IMG/VR virus record: IMGVR_UViG_3300046007_004315
Coordinates: 1 to 33,400 of that record
Source: a virus
Length of the DNA: 33,400 bases
Strand: one strand, 5' to 3'
Below the pieces are notes generated by a model. It ran no database searches and was not told the origin of the DNA. It saw nothing but the letters and a program-made list of their open reading frames with translations. The position numbers were made by a program, and so were the translations under genes. Positions 28,001 through 33,400 of the stretch are shown piece after piece (the stretch's first letter is position 1; every line of letters starts with the position of its first letter).

Positions 28001-29941
28001 TTATATATTTTCCAACTCAACCAACCAGTTATATATGCCATCGAAATCAATATCACCACTAGCCTTTAAAGCCTTTCTGGCATCACATACCTGCTCTTTT
28101 AGCTTTTTAGAATCGTCATGTTTAAGCTCTTTTGAGATGTACTCTTTCCATTTCTCTGTTAAGAGTAGTTTTTCGGTTGGGTTGGCTTTTAATGAAACCA
28201 ACCCACCCAACCCATCGTCATTATCAATTACGTTGCCATCATCAAAAGCCTTTTTCATGGCATTAAGTATTTTTTGACGTATTGAGTTTTCTTTTTTGTC
28301 AGCTTCTTTTCCCTTGCTAACACAATCATAAACTAAATGAACGCTTGAAATGTTGTCGTCAATATCTTCATCGTAAAAACAATCGCCAATTAGCTTAACC
28401 TTGTTAATTTGAAAGTTTAGCGGCGCACCAGCCTCAAAGTCTTTGCTTTTAGTACATGAAAATGTAACGCTAGTTTTGTTGTTTTTGGTTACGCAAAATT
28501 CGGCATCATGCCCAGCACGCAGCGCACTACTGCCACGAACGCGGTTTTTGTCACCTAATCCGCTATGATGAACCGTTAAAATAGCGCAATTGTATTTTTT
28601 AGATACCATTTCAACGCCTTTTAAGTATCGAGCAACATCTTCCGCGCTATTTTCATCGCCTATCATGTTTCTGTTTAAAGTGTCGATAACACAACAAACA
28701 GGCGTAATGCCATACATATCAACCATTGCGTCGATAGATGCTATAATTTCATTGATTTGAGCAATATCTAAAAAATCAGTGCTGCCATGACTAACCATTA
28801 GGTTGGTTGGGTTGGTTGGGTCTTCATATTTTTGCTCAATAGCTTGCTCTCGCATTGCTATACCGCGCTCGCCTTCGCCTTGTATGTAAAAAACTGCGCC
28901 TTGCTCTTTTACTTTGTGTCCGTGCCAATCTCTACCGTTTGCAATGCAGCACGCCCAATCAAGCGCAAACAAAGATTTACCCGCGCCACTTTCACCAAAA
29001 AGTAAGCATAAGCTGCCACGCTCAATAATCCCTTTAATTATCCATTGTGGCGGCTTTATGTTTGCTTTCATATCAGCAAGTGTGCGAAATAGATTTTTTT
29101 CAATTCCAACACCAAAAAACGATTTACACCCTTCAATGCCTAAATCATTAAAATCAGTTGGCTTTCCATTGATTATTTGCGGGAAAACAACCTTCGCGCC
29201 TTTGCACTCGTTGGCATATTTTAAACCCACACCATGCGCGTCATTATCAGCGCAAACCGTGACAACCCTACCCGCTTTCAACTTATCATAAACAACAGGC
29301 ATATTTGAAGCACTAAACGCAACAATAACGCCCTTTCCAGTTGCGGAATTGATTGTTAATCCTGTTGCTAATCCTTCGCACAAATAGCAATCCGCGCCAA
29401 TATCACCAACAACAAAAAAACCGCCTTTCATTTTGCCATCGGTTTTAAATTGCTTTTTTCCTTCACTGTCGATGTATTGCAATGATTGTATTTTTTCGCT
29501 GGATTCAAACACTGGAACAATCAAACGCCCATCCAAACCTACGCGCAAATTTTCACACGCGGAAACAGATTTATAATCTAAATATGCGTGTGATTCGCAC
29601 ACAGGCGCGTTTTGCCATTCTTCGAGTGATTCACTAGCTGCAAAGTTTTGGCGTTGCTCGCGCTCAAATTCAGCCTGTTGCATTGCCATTCTACGTTTAA
29701 ACTCGAAAGCATCGCGCTCTTCACTGGACATTGATTCAAACTTTGATTTGTCGCTCCAAGTAAAGCGAGTACCTTCGCGCCAACAACCAAAACACGCGCC
29801 ACTATCATCAAACACAACCAACCATCCATCTTTGTTGTGTGTTTTTCCATTGGTACTAAACCGTGTTATTTCGCCACTGGTAGAATCAGGTGGATTAAAA
29901 CCAGCATCAAGCATTGCATCGTAAAGCCCCGCTGCAATCAT
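28001..29941 (-). CDS. Toprim primase-RepA-like helicase fusion
   Basis: The N-terminal part (to about 100) has a Cys pair (GACFGCW) and basic regions as in phage primases. Residues about 180-260 form a Toprim domain with Glu189 (CEGLATGL) and the ADNDAHG motif (Asp232/Asp234). From about 300 follows a RecA-fold ATPase of the RepA/AAA-25 type: Walker A GESGAGKS at 316-323, Walker B ending Asp420 (CCVID), a sensor-like VHHSG (457-461) and VRGSSALRAGHDAEF. It should prime and unwind DNA at the phage origin. Its ATG overlaps the TGA of the Cro-like gene. The C-terminal 100 residues are charged and of unknown role. GGTTGG repeats follow the gene. Confidence 0.9.
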   Translation of the reverse strand: MIAAGLYDAMLDAGFNPPDSTSGEITRFSTNGKTHNKDGWLVVFDDSGACFGCWREGTRFTWSDKSKFESMSSEERDAFEFKRRMAMQQAEFEREQRQNFAASESLEEWQNAPVCESHAYLDYKSVSACENLRVGLDGRLIVPVFESSEKIQSLQYIDSEGKKQFKTDGKMKGGFFVVGDIGADCYLCEGLATGLTINSATGKGVIVAFSASNMPVVYDKLKAGRVVTVCADNDAHGVGLKYANECKGAKVVFPQIINGKPTDFNDLGIEGCKSFFGVGIEKNLFRTLADMKANIKPPQWIIKGIIERGSLCLLFGESGAGKSLFALDWACCIANGRDWHGHKVKEQGAVFYIQGEGERGIAMREQAIEQKYEDPTNPTNLMVSHGSTDFLDIAQINEIIASIDAMVDMYGITPVCCVIDTLNRNMIGDENSAEDVARYLKGVEMVSKKYNCAILTVHHSGLGDKNRVRGSSALRAGHDAEFCVTKNNKTSVTFSCTKSKDFEAGAPLNFQINKVKLIGDCFYDEDIDDNISSVHLVYDCVSKGKEADKKENSIRQKILNAMKKAFDDGNVIDNDDGLGGLVSLKANPTEKLLLTEKWKEYISKELKHDDSKKLKEQVCDARKALKASGDIDFDGIYNWLVELENI

Positions 29942-30108
29942 AATGACTCCAAATAATCAGACAACTTCACTACGTCTTCATAATTAACATTGCGTTTTCT
30001 GCCATTCAACGTCATCCATAAGCGATTGTATTTAATGCCTGTCATATTACTCACGGCGATTAAATTCATTGGTTTCATGCGCTCTTTTATCTGTTCTAGT
30101 GTCAACAT
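29938..30108 (-). CDS. Small Cro/XRE-like DNA-binding protein (56 aa)
   Basis: An ATG at 30108, with strong GGAG ribosome binding site, opens a 56-codon frame ending in an ATGA overlap with the primase start. The pattern MNLIAVSNMTGIKYNRLWMT, then LNGRKRNVNYEDVVKLSDYL is that of small Cro-like phage HTH proteins (LxxVSxxTGxxYxxLxRxxxG.xxPSYExxxKLSDYL). It would bind the divergent control region just upstream, where a 38-base palindrome lies, and repress its own and/or the plus-strand promoter. No CI-type repressor gene is in the window. Confidence 0.8.
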   Translation of the reverse strand: MLTLEQIKERMKPMNLIAVSNMTGIKYNRLWMTLNGRKRNVNYEDVVKLSDYLESL

Positions 30109-30142
30109 ATCCAAATCTCCTTAGTTAATTTTGGTAGGCGCA

Positions 30143-30191
30143 TAATATAGTAATTTTTAGAAAATAAAAATATATTTTTAAAATCTAAAAA
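30143..30191. promoter_or_regulatory. Divergent control region with 38-base palindrome (probable operator)
   Basis: TTTTTAGA (30154-30161) and TCTAAAAA (30184-30191) are symmetric around the perfect 16-base palindrome TAAAAATATATTTTTA (30165-30180). Only three positions per side break the symmetry. A minus-strand TATATT-type -10 (30148-30143) is adjacent, so protein bound here would control the cro-primase promoter. Which protein binds is inferred from the neighbouring Cro-like gene. Confidence 0.65.
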
Positions 30192-30219
30192 TAATTATGT
30201 ACTTTTCTATTTTTGAGCG

Positions 30220-30225
30220 TATAAT
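30220..30225 (+). promoter_or_regulatory. Probable promoter of the plus-strand recombination operon
   Basis: A perfect TATAAT, 52 bases before the ATG at 30277. No good -35 box or TGn extension is evident, so activation or weak basal use is possible. The 5' leader has GGAG at 30265-30268 as ribosome binding site. Confidence 0.5.
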
Positions 30226-30276
30226 TTTTAACCGTAGCCAGTGAGCTGCACAACTTAACCAATCGGAGATTCAAAA

Positions 30277-30519
30277 ATGTATTCACAAGATATTTTAGAT
30301 TTAGCCCAATCAATGGGCGTATCACCAGCAGATGTTTTAATGTTTGCTCAAAGCGTTGCGAATTCAATGCAACAAGACAAAATGCAAGATTCAAAAGATG
30401 TTGAAACTGTTTTGGCTTACGCACAACACTCAGTAAGAAAATACCGCGATTTTTCAAACCGCTACTTTTCAAATCCTAACGCGGCAAAAGCGTTTCAAAT
30501 GTCAGTTTTTGGAGCTTAA
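30277..30519 (+). CDS. Unrecognised early protein (80 aa)
   Basis: An 80-residue, mainly helical protein (MYSQDILDLAQSMGVSPADV, MQDSKDVETVLAYAQHSVRK, FSNRYFSNPNAAKAFQMSVF). It is the first gene of the plus-strand operon and is separated from the Sak4-like gene by two bases. No conserved domain is recognised. Small acidic or helical proteins at this place in phages are often regulators or accessory recombination factors; nothing here decides between these. Confidence 0.65.
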   Translation: MYSQDILDLAQSMGVSPADVLMFAQSVANSMQQDKMQDSKDVETVLAYAQHSVRKYRDFSNRYFSNPNAAKAFQMSVFGA

Positions 30520-30521
30520 TC

Positions 30522-31295
30522 ATGTTAAACACAATCACAAAACCAGTTGACAAGTTCAAACTGTTCACAATCTATGGCGGCGCAGGTATTGGCAAAACAA
30601 ACCTTGCGGCGACATTTCCAAAACCTATCTTTATTCGTTTTGAAGACGGTATGCAATCCATTCCAAATGCAAACCGCCCTGACGCATTTCCAGTAGCGCA
30701 TTCATTCAATGACGCAACGTCACAACTAATGGCGTTAATCAATGAACATCACGATTACAAAACGCTAGTCATTGACTCAATCACAAAAGCTGAACGCATT
30801 TTTATTGAAGAAATTGTGCAAGGTAGCTCGAAAAGTGGCACAAACCAATTCGACAATAAAGCACTCGCAAAAGCGGGCGGCGGTTATGGCGCGGGTTATC
30901 AAATTCTAAGCAATTATCACCAACGCATCAGAAACGCTTGCGGTATTTTGGTTGAAAAAAAGAATATGAATATCGTGTTTATCGGTCATGCCGACATTGA
31001 AACAATCGACTTGCCAGACGCGCCAGCACATAACCGTTTTGGCTTGAAAATGAATAAGCAAAGCGTAGCGCATTATGTTGATGATGTTGATTTGGTTGGT
31101 TTCTTACGTCTTGAAACGTTTGTCATGACAGACGACAACAAGAAATCAAAAGCGCGTTCCAGTGGCGAACGCATTTTGCAATGCACCAGTGCAGCATCTA
31201 GTATCAGTAAAAACCGCATGGGCATCGCGGACGATATTGCCGTGCAATTCGGCATCAATCCTTTATCAAATTACATTAACAACATTGGAGAATAA
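30522..31295 (+). CDS. Sak4-like/AAA-24 recombination ATPase
   Basis: A 257-residue RecA-fold protein. Walker A GGAGIGKT is at 19-26, a Walker B-like LVIDSITK at 82-89 (Asp85), followed by a conserved Lys/Gly region (NQFDNKALAKAGGGYGAGY), then IVFIGHADIE. This is the pattern of Sak4-type phage annealing/recombination ATPases (AAA-24). Together with the SSB-like protein and YqaJ exonuclease next door it forms a phage recombination module, like the Redbeta/exo pair of lambda but with a RecA-fold annealing partner. It should act at DNA ends or replication forks. Confidence 0.88.
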   Translation: MLNTITKPVDKFKLFTIYGGAGIGKTNLAATFPKPIFIRFEDGMQSIPNANRPDAFPVAHSFNDATSQLMALINEHHDYKTLVIDSITKAERIFIEEIVQGSSKSGTNQFDNKALAKAGGGYGAGYQILSNYHQRIRNACGILVEKKNMNIVFIGHADIETIDLPDAPAHNRFGLKMNKQSVAHYVDDVDLVGFLRLETFVMTDDNKKSKARSSGERILQCTSAASSISKNRMGIADDIAVQFGINPLSNYINNIGE

Positions 31296-31297
31296 AA

Positions 31298-31420
31298 ATG
31301 AGTAAAACAAATACAAACTACCGCAAAAAAGTAGTTGGTTATAACCGTTGCGCAGTGTTTCAAACTTACATTAACCCTGTTTTGGCAGGTCTTTTAGCAC
31401 GAATTGGAGTGGTAGCATGA
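31298..31420 (+). CDS. Unrecognised small protein between recombination genes (40 aa)
   Basis: An ATG at 31298 with GGAG seven bases upstream opens a 40-codon frame that ends in ATGA overlap with the SSB-like gene. It is basic at the N terminus (MSKTNTNYRKKVVGYNRCAV) and hydrophobic at the C terminus (INPVLAGLLARIGVVA). Tight gene packing and a good ribosome binding site support it as real; its role is unknown. Confidence 0.65.
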   Translation: MSKTNTNYRKKVVGYNRCAVFQTYINPVLAGLLARIGVVA

Positions 31421-31923
31421 GTTTCTTTAAATTAAGCAGCGGCGAAGCGGTAAAAAGTACAGGTGAAGTCGAATTAGGCGGCGCGTCTTTAATTCCTGAC
31501 AATACAACGTGTGAAGCAATGATTGTTGAATGTGGTTGGACTACCTACGAAGGAAAAAGCTATATCAACGCCAAATGGCAGGTAACAAAGCCGAGTCAGT
31601 ACGCCAACCGTGTTGTATTCCAAAAGATTCAATTAATGGAAACTGACAGCAAAAAGCTAGACAACGCAATCAAAATGTTTGCAGCGATTGACCAAAACGC
31701 AACGGGTGGTAAGTTGGTTGCAAGTGGAGAACGACCAACAGACGCATCGTTGTTTGCATTACTCAACAAACCAATGCTGATAAAGGTTATGGTGTGGGAA
31801 TTTAACGACAAAAGTGGCAACTGGATCAGCAAAGTGTCACCACGTTCACAGCAAGCAGCACCAGTGGCACAACCAGCACCAGCACCAGCACAACCTGCTT
31901 ACGACGATGACATTCCATTTTAA
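31417..31923 (+). CDS. SSB-like protein (DUF669)
   Basis: A 168-residue protein with an OB-fold-like pattern (ASLIPDNTTCEAMIVECGWT, YINAKWQVTKPSQYANRVVF) of the DUF669 family. It has a Pro/Ala/Gln-rich linker (about 144-162) and an acidic C-terminal tail DDDIPF at 163-168, the same tip that bacterial SSB proteins use to recruit partner proteins. It probably covers single-stranded DNA during phage recombination and may present the tail to host or phage proteins. The gene lies between the Sak4-like and exonuclease genes. Confidence 0.85.
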   Translation: MSFFKLSSGEAVKSTGEVELGGASLIPDNTTCEAMIVECGWTTYEGKSYINAKWQVTKPSQYANRVVFQKIQLMETDSKKLDNAIKMFAAIDQNATGGKLVASGERPTDASLFALLNKPMLIKVMVWEFNDKSGNWISKVSPRSQQAAPVAQPAPAPAQPAYDDDIPF

Positions 31924-31978
31924 TTTGAAATAGGACTTTCACGCACAAGGATGTGCATTTAATTAACTTTTTAGGAAT

Positions 31979-32854
31979 ATGGCAATGGAAAATACAACAG
32001 AATTACAACAAGGTTCAGACGACTGGTTTAACGCTCGCGTTGGACGTGTGACCGCTTCAAATGTCGGGGCAATACTTGGATTGTCACCATTCCGCAAGCG
32101 TTCCGACGTAATGCGCTCGATGGTTCGTGAATGGCACGGTGCGTTGAGTGAATTCACTGGCAACGTTGCAACAGAATATGGCAACATGAATGAGCATTTA
32201 GCGCGTACTGATTACCAGTTGGTAACAGGAAACATGGTTGAAACTACAGGTTTTCACACTCATGAATTATGGCTTGGTGCAAGTCCAGATGGATTTATCC
32301 ACAACCAAAATGGAATCATCGAAATTAAATGCCCTTACGGTTTGCGTAATGGCGGCGAGTTTAAATCAATCAATGAACAGCCACATTACTACGCGCAGGT
32401 TCAAATTCAAATGTTTGTGACTAAAACGCAGTTTTGTGATTTTATGCAATGGAATCGTAATGACCATCAAATTGAACACATTGCATATAGCGCAGATTAT
32501 GTAAATGAAATACTGCCAAAACTTAAAGCGTTTTACGATGAATTTCTCGAAGAATTAAACAATCCCGTGCATTTAAAAAGCCGTCACGACACCATTGAAA
32601 ATGACATGACTGCGTATCGCGTTGAACAGTATTTGAAACTAAAAGCCGAAATAAAAGCCACGCAAGATTTGGCGGATTTGATGCTAAAGCAAATCATTGA
32701 AGATTGTGGCGAAAATGAATCAACTATCGGCAAACACAAACTAACTCGCGTTACTCGAAAATCAATTGGTTACAAAAACGCCATTGCTGACTTATTTCCA
32801 GATGCTGATTTGAGCAAATATGAATCAACAACAAGTTATTGGACGCTAAAATAA
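31979..32854 (+). CDS. YqaJ/lambda-type 5'-3' exonuclease
   Basis: A 291-residue protein of the viral recombinase YqaJ family. Diagnostic parts are QGSDDWFNARVGRVTASNVG (11-30), NMNEHLARTDYQ with Glu72, ASPDGFI with Asp104, and IIEIKCPYG with Glu115 and Lys117, the metal-binding D-ExK core. These enzymes chew the 5' strand to leave a 3' single strand for the annealing protein. A Lys-rich C-terminal helical half (about 215-260) is typical. The ATG at 31979 has AGGA just upstream; a second ATG two codons later is possible. It is the last gene before RNA element 5. Confidence 0.9.
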   Translation: MAMENTTELQQGSDDWFNARVGRVTASNVGAILGLSPFRKRSDVMRSMVREWHGALSEFTGNVATEYGNMNEHLARTDYQLVTGNMVETTGFHTHELWLGASPDGFIHNQNGIIEIKCPYGLRNGGEFKSINEQPHYYAQVQIQMFVTKTQFCDFMQWNRNDHQIEHIAYSADYVNEILPKLKAFYDEFLEELNNPVHLKSRHDTIENDMTAYRVEQYLKLKAEIKATQDLADLMLKQIIEDCGENESTIGKHKLTRVTRKSIGYKNAIADLFPDADLSKYESTTSYWTLK

Positions 32855-32858
32855 ATCG

Positions 32859-32867
32859 TGTTATAAT
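32859..32867 (+). promoter_or_regulatory. Extended -10 promoter of RNA element 5
   Basis: TGTTATAAT, with TATAAT at 32862-32867 right after the exonuclease stop codon (32852-32854). No clear -35 is seen. A start near G32874 is expected. Confidence 0.65.
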
Positions 32868-32873
32868 TACGGC

Positions 32874-32977
32874 GTGTTTTTAGATTTAGCTCCTACCACA
32901 GCATTCAAATCTAAAAGCATAAACTTTTAACCCGTGTAATTTATCAGTGTGGTAGCTGATACGTTGCACGGGTTTTT
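32874..32977 (+). ncRNA. Pseudoknotted terminator leader, element 5
   Basis: Hairpin A: TTTTAGATTT (32878-32887) with AAATCTAAAA (32907-32916), 10 bp perfect. Its loop carries CTACCACA (32893-32900). Terminator stem C: AACCCGTGTAA (32929-32939) with TTGCACGGGTT (32964-32974), 11 bp with one G-U, then Ts. In the terminator loop, TATCAG with CTGATA (32942-32947 with 32956-32961) presents TGTGGTAG (32948-32955) as its eight-base loop, perfectly complementary to CTACCACA. The layout A-B-A'-C-B'-C' with two facing loops is identical to element 2 although loop and stem sequences differ. GAGG and the BRO-N ATG follow. Confidence 0.8.
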
Positions 32978-32993
32978 TATTTTGCGAGGTTTT

Positions 32994-33400
32994 ATGAAAG
33001 ATTTACAGTTATTTAATTTTCAAGGTTCAAACGAAATCCGTGTTGTTAATAGCGAAAACGGTGATATTTGGTTTGTGGCGAAAGATGTTTGTGTAATTTT
33101 GGAGATAAGCAATGTTAGTCAAGCATTGAGCCGATTAGATGATGATGAAAAGGGCATCATTAGTAATGATACCCTTGGAGGCGCGCAGGAAATGTCAATC
33201 ATCAATGAAAGTGGTTTATATTCTTTGGTGTTAACAAGTCGCAAACCAGAGGCAAAAGCATTTAAAAAATGGATTACAGCAGAAGTTTTGCCTTCAATTC
33301 GTAAAACTGGCAGTTATTCAGTTGAAGCAAAACCGCTTTCGCATCTTGAAATTTTGGCGCAATCCGCGTTAGCACTTGTTGAAATTGACGCTCGAACTAC
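32994..33400 (+). CDS. BRO-N family antirepressor-like protein (3' end cut by window)
   Basis: The ATG at 32994 has GAGG eight bases upstream and opens a frame running out of the window (135 codons visible). The BRO-N domain is clear: IWFVAKDVCVILEISNVSQA (about 22-41), LDDDEKGIISNDTLGGAQEM, SIINESGLYSLVLTSRKPEA and then FKKWITAEVLPSIRKTGSYS. BRO-N occurs in phage antirepressors (P22 Ant/Ant-like and others) and large DNA viruses. The C-terminal part begins with PLSHLEILAQSALAL, like the second domain of such antirepressors, but is incomplete here. It is led by RNA element 5. Confidence 0.9.
   Translation, partial: MKDLQLFNFQGSNEIRVVNSENGDIWFVAKDVCVILEISNVSQALSRLDDDEKGIISNDTLGGAQEMSIINESGLYSLVLTSRKPEAKAFKKWITAEVLPSIRKTGSYSVEAKPLSHLEILAQSALALVEIDART

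Noticed and set aside
1-33400. tRNA or tmRNA genes
   Set aside because: I saw no cloverleaf-like pattern with a GTTCRANNC arm on either strand in the intergenic regions, although this was by eye only.

Overview
The window looks like part of a tailed, siphovirus-type phage or prophage of a proteobacterium. It is AT-rich with many GCGC words. The evidence is a full set of packaging, head, tail and lysis genes on the minus strand, an HK97-type head, a tape measure gene for a long flexible tail, and lambda-like replication, recombination and Cro-type control genes. No integrase, host gene, tRNA or CRISPR array is visible. The host cannot be named from the sequence. Both ends cut through genes, so this is a fragment.

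Layout. The late genes run right to left. The lysis group (27.7-26.2 kb) holds a GH24 endolysin, an XhlA-like coiled-coil membrane protein and a small holin-like protein. It is followed by the putative small terminase, an HNH nuclease and the large terminase (26.2-23.8 kb). Next comes a tail-tip and fibre block (23.8-19.1 kb) with a glycine-rich putative adhesin. Then come portal, MuF-type protein, scaffold, major capsid and cement protein (19.1-12.8 kb), small virion and head-tail joining proteins (12.2-9.45 kb), tail tube, a lambda G/T-like frameshift pair and a 2034-residue tape measure with a lytic transglycosylase domain (9.4-1.2 kb). Placing the tail tip between the large terminase and the portal is unusual. 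A primase-helicase and a small Cro-like protein (28.0-30.1 kb) are also on the minus strand. They diverge from a plus-strand operon (30.3-32.9 kb) encoding a Sak4-like ATPase, an SSB-like protein and a YqaJ/lambda-type exonuclease.

Four plus-strand genes or gene pairs lie antisense to the late genes: Rha (0.5 kb), an Ea-like phage protein with a leader peptide (12.4 kb), Rha+P63C (15.1 kb) and KilA-N (17.0 kb). A BRO-N gene starts at 33.0 kb. They resemble morons, each with its own promoter.

The most striking feature is a recurrent RNA-like element placed between an extended -10-type promoter and the ribosome binding site of five genes: plus strand at 396, 12283, 15014 and 32874, and minus strand at 27860. 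Each element has an intrinsic terminator hairpin whose large loop contains a segment complementary to a segment upstream of the terminator, giving a pseudoknot or kissing-loop order B-C-B'-C'. Sequences differ greatly between copies while the pairing order is kept. I interpret these as structured attenuator leaders or small RNAs controlling phage accessory genes. I do not recognise them as a named family.
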